Shown: positions 1-8,350, numbered from the stretch's first letter. The stretch is 64,000 bases of DNA from JAAYHV01 sp964400515 (GCA_964400515.1 CAYNTJ010000011.1:1-64000), one strand, 5' to 3'. Notes: generated by a model from the letters alone, not told the origin. Numbers and translations: made by a program.

Positions 1-24
1 GCCGTCTACCGTGACAGCTTTTGT

Positions 25-53
25 ATTTTACTACTTTTTTAAACTCATGTCAA
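25..53 (-). promoter_or_regulatory. Sigma-A type promoter directed out of the left edge
   Basis: On the minus strand TTGACA (48-53) and TAAAAT (25-30) are separated by exactly 17 nt. Transcription would start near position 18 and run leftward out of the window, so the gene served is not visible. A TTTTGTATACA element lies about 27 nt upstream of the -35 (positions 81-91); a near-identical one precedes the gdhA promoter. Confidence 0.65.
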
Positions 54-102
54 TAGTGTTTTTAAATGTTTTTATAAAAATTTTGTATACATCCATTTAA
101 CC

Positions 103-143
103 CTTTAAAAACAAAGGAATCCACCTCTCTTGAGATGGATTCC
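103..143 (-). terminator. Rho-independent terminator of hsp20
   Basis: A 12-bp stem (116-127 with 132-143, four-base loop, one G-U pair in the minus-strand RNA) is followed on the minus strand by a U-rich tract (103-115). It begins 12 nt after the hsp20 stop codon. Confidence 0.85.
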
Positions 144-155
144 TAAAGCTTTATG

Positions 156-584
156 CTATCCTTCTATTAATATCTGCTTCTCTTTAGTTTCTTCCGGCAG
201 CAATTCCTTCTTAGGAATTGTCACCTTCAGAACTCCATCCTTAAACTCCGCTTTTATATCTTTTTCAGTAACGCCTTCCCCTACATAAAAGCTTCTTTGA
301 CATGTGCCGACGAAACGTTCTCTATAAATATATTTCCCCTCTTTATCCTTTTCGCTCTTATCAGAATTTCTTGTGGCAGATATATTGATGTATCCATCCT
401 TTATATCTGCTTTTATGTCTTCCTTGGCAAATCCTGGTAAATCGATACTAACAAGGTATTCTTTTTCTGTTTCCTTGATGTCCGAATGCATTGTGTTAAC
501 ATTTCTGTAGCCAACCATAGGAGAAAACATTTCATCAAACATATTGCCAACTAAGCTTTGATTAAAAATACTTGGTTTAAACAT
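156..584 (-). CDS. hsp20: Hsp20/alpha-crystallin family small heat-shock protein
   Basis: ATP-independent holdase chaperone of the cytoplasm that binds unfolding proteins. The 142-residue product has a short N-terminal arm beginning MFKPSIFNQ, then an alpha-crystallin domain (about 35-130; YLVSIDLPGFAKEDI, YINISATR, RSFYVGEGV, DGVLKVTIPKK) and a short tail with an I-L-I motif used in oligomer contacts. The ATG at 584 is chosen because AGGAGG lies 7 nt upstream; the longer reading to 653 would run through a perfect promoter. The gene stands alone, with its own promoter and terminator. No CIRCE or CtsR site is seen, but a 9-bp dyad lies upstream of the -35. Confidence 0.93.
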   Translation of the reverse strand: MFKPSIFNQSLVGNMFDEMFSPMVGYRNVNTMHSDIKETEKEYLVSIDLPGFAKEDIKADIKDGYINISATRNSDKSEKDKEGKYIYRERFVGTCQRSFYVGEGVTEKDIKAEFKDGVLKVTIPKKELLPEETKEKQILIEG

Positions 585-615
585 ATCCTTTACCTCCTTG
601 TTTTTTTGTAAGTAC

Positions 616-644
616 ATTATATTCCTAAACCTTGGCAGTGTCAA
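616..644 (-). promoter_or_regulatory. Consensus sigma-A promoter of hsp20
   Basis: Minus strand TTGACA (639-644), 17-nt spacer, TATAAT (616-621): a perfect match to both hexamers. The predicted start is near 609, giving a leader of about 25 nt before the hsp20 ATG. Confidence 0.9.
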
Positions 645-661
645 TAAATGCACAATGAAAA

Positions 662-683
662 ATTGTGTAATTATTTACACAAT
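662..683. promoter_or_regulatory. Perfect 9-4-9 dyad upstream of the hsp20 -35 box
   Basis: ATTGTGTAA (662-670), spacer TTAT, TTACACAAT (675-683) form a perfect inverted repeat centred about 31 nt upstream of the -35 box. The position suits an activator or an upstream-bound repressor. It does not match the CIRCE or CtsR consensus; the binding protein is unknown. Confidence 0.5.
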
Positions 684-701
684 TTGTTCATTAGTATATC
701 A

Positions 702-725
702 AAATAGGAGCCCAGGCTCCTATTT
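702..725 (-). terminator. Probable terminator of the DUF308 gene
   Basis: An 11-bp perfect inverted repeat (702-712 with 715-725) covers the stop codon of the DUF308 gene. The minus-strand RNA continues with UUUU. The U tract is short, so termination may be partial. Confidence 0.55.
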
Positions 726-1400
726 AATGTCTATATCGTTATATTTATCTCTTTCCTTGTATAGTTTGTCCAAATTGTCGTTGGCCTCTTTTGCCATTAT
801 CAAAGCCTCCTTAGCTTCCTTCTTTGCAGTTTCCGCTTTACGCTTTGCTTCCCTTAACCTTTCAGCTCTGGTCTTTATTAGCTCAGGCTTCTTGTATACC
901 ATTAACATGGCCACCCTTACATAGTTTACTCCTTGTAACAAAAGCATCATACCAATTAGAAGCAGCGTGTCAAGATTAAATAATGCTATGTTGAAAAAGG
1001 AGTATACGCCCAAAAGTACAGTGGCAATTCCCAAAACAGTTACGGCATAGTAGGCAGTACTGCCTTTTTCATAATGATCTTTTACCCTTGTCAGGGCTCT
1101 AAGGCCTATGAGCAACATCCATAGTCCAAATACAGAAGATACGGCAATGTCTTCAGTTATTTGGTTAGATACAAATACAACCCCCAAAACAATAGAAGTA
1201 GTACCTTCTATTCTTACCCAATGCTTGCTCTCTGCTCCACCCGTTACTTTTTCTGTTATAAGCAGTTCAATAATTCCGGAATATATGGCTGCCAGCCCTA
1301 CTATAAACGCCACGGTGATAAACGGAAATCCCGCATTCGCTGAACAGAATATTCCCAACGAAGCAGTAATAGCTCCGGCTAATATCATCAACACTCTCAT
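720..1400 (-). CDS. DUF308 (HdeD-like) membrane protein with C-terminal coiled coil
   Basis: Integral membrane protein of unknown function. The first 165 or so of 226 residues form about six closely spaced hydrophobic segments in three helix pairs, the DUF308/HdeD pattern (AGAITASLGIF, TIAFIVGLAAIYSGIIELL, GLWMLLIGLRAL). Residues about 172-220 are highly charged and Ala/Lys/Glu-rich (KTRAERLREAKRKAETAKK) and should form a cytoplasmic coiled coil, which is not typical of HdeD itself. ATG at 1400 follows GGAGGACATTCT. It has its own promoter at 1434-1462. In E. coli HdeD is linked to acid resistance; that role should not be assumed here. Confidence 0.75.
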   Translation of the reverse strand: MRVLMILAGAITASLGIFCSANAGFPFITVAFIVGLAAIYSGIIELLITEKVTGGAESKHWVRIEGTTSIVLGVVFVSNQITEDIAVSSVFGLWMLLIGLRALTRVKDHYEKGSTAYYAVTVLGIATVLLGVYSFFNIALFNLDTLLLIGMMLLLQGVNYVRVAMLMVYKKPELIKTRAERLREAKRKAETAKKEAKEALIMAKEANDNLDKLYKERDKYNDIDIK

Positions 1401-1433
1401 AGAATGTCCTCCAATTCAATATATAATAGAAAC

Positions 1434-1462
1434 ATTATACTTAAAACTTGCATTTTGGTCAA
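1434..1462 (-). promoter_or_regulatory. Sigma-A promoter of the DUF308 gene
   Basis: Minus strand TTGACC (1457-1462), 17-nt spacer, TATAAT (1434-1439), 33 nt upstream of the start codon. Confidence 0.8.
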
Positions 1463-1488
1463 TAATGTTTACAACTTCTTCACAGTAT

Positions 1489-1866
1489 CTATGAGGGAAC
1501 TACAATTAACTCTATATCTTCATCAATTTTGCTTCTCAGTTTTTTTATGAATTCCCCTTCGGTTTCTTCTTTGTTACTGGCCCCGACAATTATTTTTTTT
1601 ATACCGTTTTCTATTGCTTGGCCGGCCAAAGTGTCTTGTATATTATCCGACTTTAATACAATCAAATTTGCACTTTTTTCCATCGCCTTTTCATATAAAT
1701 ATTTCAAAGCCTCAGATTCTTTAGAATTACCCAAGAACTTTTCCTCAGTTTTTGATACATGTATTATCAGTAAAGATCCTTCACTGTCAACTAGTTTTTC
1801 CCCGTATTCAATGAGTCTGTCGCAAGTCTTTTGCTTAGTTACACACACCATTATGTTATCCATCAT
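1489..1866 (-). CDS. Universal-stress-protein-like (UspA fold) protein
   Basis: A 125-residue protein with the alternating beta/alpha pattern of the USP fold: first strand NIMVCVTKQKTCDRLI, middle SLLIIHVSK, last IKKIIVGASNKEE and a final strand ELIVVPS. The start KQKTCDRLI resembles the USP domain of KdpD-type sensors. The ATP-binding G-x2-G-x9-GS motif is only partly visible (VGASNKEETEGEFIKKL), so nucleotide binding is doubtful. Either of two adjacent ATGs (1866 or 1863) fits the GGAGGG site. It begins 16 nt after the aldolase gene and is probably co-transcribed with it. Confidence 0.65.
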   Translation of the reverse strand: MMDNIMVCVTKQKTCDRLIEYGEKLVDSEGSLLIIHVSKTEEKFLGNSKESEALKYLYEKAMEKSANLIVLKSDNIQDTLAGQAIENGIKKIIVGASNKEETEGEFIKKLRSKIDEDIELIVVPS

Positions 1867-1882
1867 TAATCCCTCCAAGTAA

Positions 1883-3061
1883 CTAAAGTCTTTTGTCAAT
1901 TATTTCCTTTGCCTCTTTCTCCATCAGTCTGCATTTATTAAGAGTCTCCGCAAGACTGCTCCCTCCGCAAACCAATCCATGATTAGCCATTATACAAGCA
2001 TCCCTATCAATCATGGCGTTTGCCACCAGCTTTGCCAGTTTATTAGTCCCCGGCATGGCATGGGGCACTACAATCACATCTTTTGCCACTATTTTTCGCC
2101 CCTCGTCCGAAAGCTTTAAAGTTTTTCCCGTCGCAGCATAAACACTGCATTCATAAGAATGGGTATGTATTACTGCATTAAAATCCTTCCTTGTCTTTAG
2201 AACTTTTGAATGCAAAGAACTTTCACAGGTAGGCTTTCTTTGACGCCCATAGTCCAAAGATTCCATATCAACTTTTACTATATCCTCCAAGGTGAGGGCA
2301 TGATACTCCATTCCCGAAGGAGTAACCAGCATGGAATTATCATCAAGTCTAATAGAAATATTACCCCATGTTCCTTGAACCAAACCTTCGTCTGTCATAA
2401 TTTTTCCACACTCTACTATTTGTTTTCTGAGAAGCTCTTCTTTCTCATCATATTCCTTAGATATATAGGACTCATCCCTATTGACCTTGCTATACGAATC
2501 CCTATAGAATTTATTCATCCGCTTACAATCAAATTTTTTAATGGGCCTAGTCCCTCCAAAATTAATAGCCATCAGCTCAACATAAGCGCTTTTCTCCAGT
2601 ATTCTCGATGCAGAAAAAGCCTCTTCCAAGGTCCTTCCCATGGCAAATAAGCCTTCATTCTTTATATAGCAACCATTTCTGTTCTTTAAAGCATAATTTA
2701 TATCCTTATCGTCAAAGCTTTCCGCTACCTTTACATCAATTCCTATTATTTGTGCCAAATCATCAAGGGCCGGCTTTATTATCGTCTTTTTATTTGCAAG
2801 TTCAATTGCATTACCGCTTCTTATAAATATTACCGAGGTTATTTCCGGCCTGGATTTAAATAATCTTCCGATTTTTCCTTCATCCATATTTAATCCACTT
2901 ATATCCGATTCGGATATTTTATCAAGGGAAATACCGGGTTTTGTAAGCAGATATGCACCTTCATGCAATTTAAGCGCCATAACCCCCATGGGTTCATATC
3001 TTTCCAAACCGATTTTTTCACCATATTTAATTAAGCTTTCGATTGCCAACTGAATATTCAT
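1883..3061 (-). CDS. Tandem-domain class II aldolase/adducin family protein
   Basis: The 392-residue protein is two class II aldolase domains in series. The C-terminal one (about 205-392) is complete: GTWGNISIR, TPSGMEY, Glu280, the metal-binding HTH (His299, His301) and third ligand His361 in ANHGLVCGG. The N-terminal one (about 1-175) aligns with it (YLLTKPGI, SVIFIRSGNAIELA, NEGLFAMG) but has Phe79, Arg81 and Glu136 where the three histidines should be, so it cannot hold the metal in the usual way. Known members cleave fuculose- or rhamnulose-1-phosphate or epimerise ribulose-5-phosphate; the substrate here is unknown. The ATG at 3061 follows AGAGAGG. The nicotinamidase-like gene is 67 nt upstream and the USP gene directly downstream. 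Confidence 0.88.
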   Translation of the reverse strand: MNIQLAIESLIKYGEKIGLERYEPMGVMALKLHEGAYLLTKPGISLDKISESDISGLNMDEGKIGRLFKSRPEITSVIFIRSGNAIELANKKTIIKPALDDLAQIIGIDVKVAESFDDKDINYALKNRNGCYIKNEGLFAMGRTLEEAFSASRILEKSAYVELMAINFGGTRPIKKFDCKRMNKFYRDSYSKVNRDESYISKEYDEKEELLRKQIVECGKIMTDEGLVQGTWGNISIRLDDNSMLVTPSGMEYHALTLEDIVKVDMESLDYGRQRKPTCESSLHSKVLKTRKDFNAVIHTHSYECSVYAATGKTLKLSDEGRKIVAKDVIVVPHAMPGTNKLAKLVANAMIDRDACIMANHGLVCGGSSLAETLNKCRLMEKEAKEIIDKRL

Positions 3062-3128
3062 AAAAACCTCTCTAAACTACTAATATATAAGTTTATATTA
3101 ATCAAATACTTATTGCAAGCAAAACCCT

Positions 3129-3683
3129 TTATTCTATATTTATCTGACACATTTTCATTGCTTCCAACGCGTTATTATGAGACTCTTTGGTTACTCCGGC
3201 GCAAAGCCCCTCCCTTACCGTAATTAAAACCTCGGGAAATGCGGACTTTAATATAATTGCATTTGATATAACACATATATCGGTGCATAAACCCACGATT
3301 ACTATTTCATCCAGGTTACTTAATCCATCCTGTGCCTTGTTTTCATTTATCCATTCCTTTAGTTTTTCCACCACCAGATTTGGCAATTTTTTTGCACCAA
3401 AGGTCTTTTTATTAATAATGCTACATCCTTCTGTATTTAGATCACTAATGATATCCCATCCCTCGGTATCTTTTATACAATGCTCCACGGGTAGATTTCT
3501 TCCCTCCATGGTCTTTAAATAATTCCTGCTGTGAGTGTCCCTTGTAAAAATTACGGGAAAGCCTTTATCTTTAAAATCATTTAATATGTCTTTAATTCCA
3601 CCCACTAAAGACTTTGCCGTTTCACTTCCTAAAGGACCGGTAACAAAGTCATTTTGCATATCTATTATTATTAATATTTTCAT
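3129..3683 (-). CDS. Isochorismatase-family hydrolase, nicotinamidase-like
   Basis: Cytoplasmic cysteine hydrolase, probably releasing nicotinate from nicotinamide for NAD salvage. Catalytic triad residues are visible: Asp8 (IIIDMQNDF), Lys92 or 93 (INKKTFGA) and Cys137 (CTDICVIS). Asp49 and His51 (RDTHSRNYL) and His68 (VEHC) match the metal ligands of nicotinamidases, which argues against plain isochorismatase. At 184 residues it has the usual length. ATG at 3683 follows AAGGGGTGTTGCC; the longer reading to 3752 crosses the divergent promoter region. nadE lies 56 kb away, so the link to NAD synthesis rests on the motifs only. Confidence 0.85.
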   Translation of the reverse strand: MKILIIIDMQNDFVTGPLGSETAKSLVGGIKDILNDFKDKGFPVIFTRDTHSRNYLKTMEGRNLPVEHCIKDTEGWDIISDLNTEGCSIINKKTFGAKKLPNLVVEKLKEWINENKAQDGLSNLDEIVIVGLCTDICVISNAIILKSAFPEVLITVREGLCAGVTKESHNNALEAMKMCQINIE

Positions 3684-3736
3684 GGCAACACCCCTTATAC
3701 ATTTTAACACATTATTTATACATATTATTAAAAACA

Positions 3737-3765
3737 TTGAAAAAAATAGCAAATCATGGTAAAAT
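3737..3765 (+). promoter_or_regulatory. Sigma-A promoter of the DUF3048 lipoprotein gene
   Basis: TTGAAA (3737-3742), 17-nt spacer, TAAAAT (3760-3765), about 31 nt before the start codon. Confidence 0.75.
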
Positions 3766-3796
3766 TTTACTCAAATATATGTTTGGAGAAGATTAT

Positions 3797-4801
3797 ATGA
3801 AAAAATTATTGATTGTATCATTTATAATTACTGCACTTCTTTTATCCCTTGCCGGCTGTGGTAAAAACGAAGAAGCAGTTAACGAAGAAGTTGTTGATAT
3901 CCATGCCGGTATGGCAAAGAGCCCTTTGACCGGAGAATGGGTTGATGAAAATGTAGCGGAAACAAGACCAGTTGCGATAATGATTAACAACATTAGGGAC
4001 GCTCAGCCAATGTCCGGAATAAGCCAAGCAGATGTGATGATTGAAGCTCCAGTTGAATACAATATTTCCAGGTGTATGGCAATATTCCAAGATTATGAGG
4101 ATTTAGACAAAATAGGTTCCATAAGAAGTTGTAGGCTTCATTTCGCAATAATGGCAAATGAGTATAATTCAATATATATTCATTACGGTGCATCCGATAT
4201 TGCATATAGCTTCCTTTATAAGGGGCTTGTTGACCACTTAGATGGAATGGCCGATGATGAGGTATTCTATAGATCAAGTGACAGGGTAGCTCCCCATAAT
4301 GCTTACACCAGCGCAGAAGGTATTAAAAAAGGAGTAGAAAGAAAGGAATTTGATACTCTTCTTTCTGATGATGCAGTATTCCCTTTGACCTTTAATGAAG
4401 ATGACGAAAAAGAAATAGATTTGGAAAGCGGAGAAGAAGCTTTAAATGTAGTGACTAATTTCCCCCACAACAAACCATATTTTGAGTATAATGCCGAGAC
4501 AAAAACATATGACAGGTTCCAATTCGGAGAGGCACATATCGATGTGGAAAACGGAGAACAGTTAACCTTTAAAAACTTGATAGTACAAGAATGCAGCTGG
4601 TATATGGCAGATTCTAAGCATAAACATATAAACACCACAGGAGAAGGCACCGGAAGGTATTATACAAACGGTAAAATGGTAAACATAACATGGTCAAAGG
4701 ACAGTGATATGGGCACCACTAAATACTACTATGAAGACGGAAGCGAGTTAGTATTAAACCAGGGAAAAACATTTATTAGTATAGAAATACAAAATTGGTA
4801 A
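3797..4801 (+). CDS. DUF3048 (YerB-like) lipoprotein
   Basis: Exported lipoprotein of unknown function. The signal peptide MKKLLIVSFIITALLLSLAGC ends in a clear lipobox (LAGC; Cys21 lipidated), so the protein should be anchored on the outer face of the membrane. The rest matches the two-part DUF3048 family: ETRPVAIMINNIRDAQPMSGISQADVMIEAPVE, FQDYEDLDKIGSIRSCRLHF and, in the second part, GRYYTNGKMVNITWSK. 334 residues is the normal size. The ATG at 3797 follows GGAGAAGATTAT and begins the signal peptide; the upstream in-frame ATG at 3737 overlaps the promoter. Single-gene transcription unit with its own terminator. Confidence 0.9.
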   Translation: MKKLLIVSFIITALLLSLAGCGKNEEAVNEEVVDIHAGMAKSPLTGEWVDENVAETRPVAIMINNIRDAQPMSGISQADVMIEAPVEYNISRCMAIFQDYEDLDKIGSIRSCRLHFAIMANEYNSIYIHYGASDIAYSFLYKGLVDHLDGMADDEVFYRSSDRVAPHNAYTSAEGIKKGVERKEFDTLLSDDAVFPLTFNEDDEKEIDLESGEEALNVVTNFPHNKPYFEYNAETKTYDRFQFGEAHIDVENGEQLTFKNLIVQECSWYMADSKHKHINTTGEGTGRYYTNGKMVNITWSKDSDMGTTKYYYEDGSELVLNQGKTFISIEIQNW

Positions 4802-4808
4802 AACCATG

Positions 4809-4838
4809 CGGCATCATCTAAGGTGATGCCGTTTTTTT
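4809..4838 (+). terminator. Rho-independent terminator after the DUF3048 gene
   Basis: Stem CGGCATCA (4809-4816) with TGATGCCG (4824-4831), extendable inward through a G-U pair, followed by seven Ts (4832-4838). It lies only 11 nt before sfsA. Confidence 0.9.
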
Positions 4839-4849
4839 AAGGAGAAATC

Positions 4850-5548
4850 GTGAAATATGACAATATAGTCACAGGGATATTTTTAAGCAGAGAAAACCGG
4901 TTTTTGGCAATGGCACTTATTGATAACATAACAGTTGCTGTTCATGTTAAAAATACCGGCAGGTTAAAGGAGCTTCTGATACCCGGTGCTAAAATTTTTA
5001 TGGAAGACCACGGCAAAAACAGAAATGGAAGAAAAACCAGATATTCTTTAATAGCTGTTGAAAAGGATAACAGAATTATTAATATAGATTCCCTTGCACC
5101 AAATAAGGTGGTTGAGGATGCTATTATTAATAACAGTTTGATAAACGATCTTAAACTGTATAAAAAAGAATATAAATATAAGAATTCACGATTTGACTTT
5201 TATTATGAAACAAACATGGGAAAACCGGGATTCATAGAGGTAAAAGGTGCTACTTTGGAGAAAGATAAATATATATCTTTCCCTGATGCAAAGACAACAA
5301 GAGGCCTTAAGCATATAAACGAACTAATTGATGCTAAGAAAAACGGCTTTGAAGCTATGGTTATTTTTGTCATTCAAATGTCTTCAAAAAAGCCTTTTAC
5401 ACCGAACATAGCTGCAGATAAAGATTTTACCGAGGCTTTGCTTTCTTCAAATAAAAAAGGAGTAATCATCAAGGCTTATTGCTGTGATGTTACTCCTAAT
5501 TCGATAGTTTTAGCTTCCGAAACTCCTGTCCTACTTGATATATACTAA
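4850..5548 (+). CDS. sfsA: SfsA family protein (nuclease-like fold)
   Basis: 232 residues, typical SfsA length. Family features are an N-terminal OB-like domain (VTGIFLSRENRFLAMALID, VHVKNTGRLKELL, GAKIFMED) and a restriction-endonuclease-like domain with KKEYKYKNSRFDFYYE, FIEVKGATLEK, FPDAKTTRGLKHI. The D/ExK-type residues Asp and Glu-x-Lys (RFDF ... EVK) are present. E. coli SfsA was linked to maltose gene expression, but its biochemical role is unsettled. Start is GTG at 4850, 4 nt after GGAGAA. Its last 18 nt overlap the convergent sensor kinase gene, so the two transcripts overlap at their 3' ends. Confidence 0.92.
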   Translation: MKYDNIVTGIFLSRENRFLAMALIDNITVAVHVKNTGRLKELLIPGAKIFMEDHGKNRNGRKTRYSLIAVEKDNRIINIDSLAPNKVVEDAIINNSLINDLKLYKKEYKYKNSRFDFYYETNMGKPGFIEVKGATLEKDKYISFPDAKTTRGLKHINELIDAKKNGFEAMVIFVIQMSSKKPFTPNIAADKDFTEALLSSNKKGVIIKAYCCDVTPNSIVLASETPVLLDIY

Positions 5549-8290
5549 TACGGTAGAAAACAAATCATCATAATTTACAGGTTTGGATAAATGGGCATTC
5601 ATTCCCGCCTTAACGCTCTTTTCCACATCATTTGAATATGCGTTGGCACTTAGGGCAATAATCGGTATATTCTCATCCTTTTCCCTGATTTTTATAGCAG
5701 CTTCAATTCCATCCATTATCGGCATCCTAATATCCATAAGTATAATATCATACTTGGCTTTAAATGCTTTGTCCACACCCTCTCTGCCATTCTTGGCCCA
5801 ATCAACCAGCATGCCTTTATTAATCAGCACCTTTGTTAGTATCCTAGCATTAATTTCATTGTCTTCACATAGCAATACCTTCTTGTTTTTTAATTTATCC
5901 AAGTCATCAAGCAATTCCTGTTTTGTTTCACTTTTTCTTTCGGAATAACCGCTTTTAATAGGTATTTTAAACTCAAACTCCGAGCCCTTGTTAAGCTGTG
6001 ACTTGCAACTAATTTCTCCTCCCATTAATTCCACAAGATTTTTACATATGGCAAGCCCTAGTCCGCTTCCGCCTTCAGTGTAGGTAAGCTCATTTTTTTC
6101 CTGAGAAAATGGTTCAAATATTTTATCCAAAAATTCTTTACTTATCCCCACACCAGTGTCCTTGATAATATTATGCAGGAAGATTTCTCCATTATTTTTC
6201 TTCACAAGCTTTATGGTCCAGTCAACTCGTCCGCCTGAATTGGTATATTTAATGGCATTGCTTAATATATTATTTATAACCTGACTGACTCTAAGCTTAT
6301 CAATGTTTATTATTTGGCCATCATCTATGTTAATCTTCTTACAATTAACTTTTATGTCCTTATTTTTTGCCAATGGTATTATCATATTCATTGAGTCGTT
6401 AATCAAATCCGAAATATATGTCTTCGATTCTGTGAGTTTTATACTTCCATATTCTAGACTTTGCATATCCAATATGTCATTAAGGAGCCCCAGCAAATAC
6501 TCTGAGCTTTCTCTTATCTGTTTAAAATATCCTTTAAGATTTTCATCTTTACTTTCTTCTATTCCAAAATCACTCAGCCCGATTACCGTGCTCATAGGAG
6601 TTCTCATATCATGACTCATTCTCGATAAAAAGTCACTTTTAACCGCATTGGCTTCTTGCGCCTCTATCTTAGATACCACAGCTTCATTTAAAGCTTTTTC
6701 AGTAGCTTTATTGGCATTTTTAATCCTTCGATTATTGTCATAAAGATAAACAAGGATTGCAACTCCCACTATTATTATCAATAGCAATATCTGAAGAATG
6801 TTGTCTATTAACAAATCCACAAAACTATATTCGTAGCTGTTTTTTGCCAAATTATCATAGATTATGTAATCTATCTCACCATTATTTAGGTAATTTACAG
6901 CCTTATTTACTACGGAATAAAGTTCATAAGGTTCGCTGCTGGATATTATTAGGCCCTTTTCGTCATTTATGGTAAGATTCGGCATAATAGCAATGTCCTC
7001 ATACTTTGGTATTTGCATATAATATTGCAATTCATACTTAGAAACAACCGCAGCATCAGCTTCCCCGGTTACCACATAATCCAGGCAGGTTTCAGTTTCC
7101 TCCTCTATTATCTCCCATTTAGGGTATTCCTTTTCTATATATTCCTTTGTTCTTTGTGCATTTTTTGGTATGGCTATTTTGGTAAAACTAATATCTCTGC
7201 TTAGTATTGCCCCTCTTTTAATTACAAACTGCCTTTGCTCCTCCATGTAAGGTACTATCCTTATGGTGTCATCCTTGTGCTGTGTGGCACCAATAACCAA
7301 ATCCAAATCGTTTTCATCTAAAAACTCTTGGGATTTGGCACAGCTGTCAATTTGAACCAAGGTTACATTCATACCGCAATAGCTACCTATAGCTTCTGCA
7401 ATATCTGCTTCGATTCCCCTTATGTTACCGTCACCATCAACATACCCAAGCAGCTTTCTTCCTGTCTTTATCCCTATTCTTAATTCCCCTTTTGATTTTA
7501 TATAAGCATTTTCCGAAAGAGAAAACCCGATTCTGTTTTCCCCTGTAAGATATTTTTCTGTAAGATCTTTATCAAAACCAAAGTTAAATATTTTAATATC
7601 CGCAATAGCATCGGATATTTCTTCCATAAAATCGTTATCCCCGGATTTTCTTGTTATGAAATAGAAGGGCATTGTATCAAACTGAGCTATTATCTTGTAT
7701 CCGGAAAAATTATACATGCTTACTTCTATAGCCGCATCCACTTCTCCTCTATCCAATAGCTCCAATACCTGTTTGTTGTCATCACAAATAACCGGCTCAA
7801 CGGAAAACCCCTTCCTGTTCTGATAGTCCTTAAACATATCTATTCGATACTGGGAGTTTAGCACCGCTACTTTTTTACCGTTAAGGCCATCATAGTCGTT
7901 ATATCCAATGGGGCTTATTTTTTTAGCTATAATCATTATTGAAGATGTACCGTTTGGCAAAGAACAATAATCATAATCCTTAAGGCCCTCTTCAGTTAAA
8001 GTAATCCCGCCGATTATGTCCACCTCATTATTTTCAAGCATTTTAAAAGCATCCTGCCAATCAACATCAACATATTGAAACTCAATGTCCGTTCTGCTCT
8101 CGATTGCTTTCAAATACTCGTAATTATATCCCGCCGGCTCCCCCTCTTCATCATAATATTGAAAACCCTGTCCTTCATACCAGGCAACCTTTACGATTTC
8201 TTTTTCTGCCGAATACGAAAAAACAGGTATAAAAACAATCCCTAAAACCGATATCAATATTAATCTTTTAACTTTTAATAAATATTTCAT
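5531..8290 (-). CDS. Hybrid sensor histidine kinase with two extracellular solute-binding domains
   Basis: A 919-residue membrane signalling protein built like BvgS/EvgS. After a signal peptide (1-28) come two SBP_bac_3 domains (about 31-250 and 268-480) that should bind small amino-acid-like ligands outside the cell. One membrane helix (about 497-517) follows, then a HisKA domain with phospho-acceptor His560 (SRMSHDMRTP), an ATPase domain (NILSNAIKYT, DTGVGI, GGSGLGLAI) and a C-terminal receiver domain (803-919) with Asp853 (LMDIRMPIMDG) and Lys903 (LSKP). There is no PAS domain and no Hpt or output domain, so a separate Hpt protein or regulator must complete the phosphorelay; none is adjacent. 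ATG at 8290 follows GAGGGG. Confidence 0.93.
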   Translation of the reverse strand: MKYLLKVKRLILISVLGIVFIPVFSYSAEKEIVKVAWYEGQGFQYYDEEGEPAGYNYEYLKAIESRTDIEFQYVDVDWQDAFKMLENNEVDIIGGITLTEEGLKDYDYCSLPNGTSSIMIIAKKISPIGYNDYDGLNGKKVAVLNSQYRIDMFKDYQNRKGFSVEPVICDDNKQVLELLDRGEVDAAIEVSMYNFSGYKIIAQFDTMPFYFITRKSGDNDFMEEISDAIADIKIFNFGFDKDLTEKYLTGENRIGFSLSENAYIKSKGELRIGIKTGRKLLGYVDGDGNIRGIEADIAEAIGSYCGMNVTLVQIDSCAKSQEFLDENDLDLVIGATQHKDDTIRIVPYMEEQRQFVIKRGAILSRDISFTKIAIPKNAQRTKEYIEKEYPKWEIIEEETETCLDYVVTGEADAAVVSKYELQYYMQIPKYEDIAIMPNLTINDEKGLIISSSEPYELYSVVNKAVNYLNNGEIDYIIYDNLAKNSYEYSFVDLLIDNILQILLLIIIVGVAILVYLYDNNRRIKNANKATEKALNEAVVSKIEAQEANAVKSDFLSRMSHDMRTPMSTVIGLSDFGIEESKDENLKGYFKQIRESSEYLLGLLNDILDMQSLEYGSIKLTESKTYISDLINDSMNMIIPLAKNKDIKVNCKKINIDDGQIINIDKLRVSQVINNILSNAIKYTNSGGRVDWTIKLVKKNNGEIFLHNIIKDTGVGISKEFLDKIFEPFSQEKNELTYTEGGSGLGLAICKNLVELMGGEISCKSQLNKGSEFEFKIPIKSGYSERKSETKQELLDDLDKLKNKKVLLCEDNEINARILTKVLINKGMLVDWAKNGREGVDKAFKAKYDIILMDIRMPIMDGIEAAIKIREKDENIPIIALSANAYSNDVEKSVKAGMNAHLSKPVNYDDLFSTVLVYIK

Positions 8291-8311
8291 AATGACCCCT
8301 CAGTGGATATA

Positions 8312-8340
8312 TAAGAAAATGCGCCTAAAAAGGCGCATTA
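8312..8340 (-). terminator. Rho-independent terminator of hpf
   Basis: AATGCGCC (8319-8326) pairs with GGCGCATT (8333-8340) around a six-base loop. The minus-strand RNA continues with UUUUCUU. It lies between hpf and the sensor kinase gene. Confidence 0.85.
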
Positions 8341-8350
8341 ATAATTAATC

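Noticed and set aside
584..653. Longer N-terminus for Hsp20 (ATG at 653).
   Set aside because: It crosses a perfect promoter and has no ribosome binding site, whereas the ATG at 584 has AGGAGG.
5583..5948. Long open frames antisense to real genes, for example 121 codons opposite the hybrid kinase and others throughout.
   Set aside because: They lack ribosome binding sites and recognisable domains and mirror the codon bias of the gene on the other strand.
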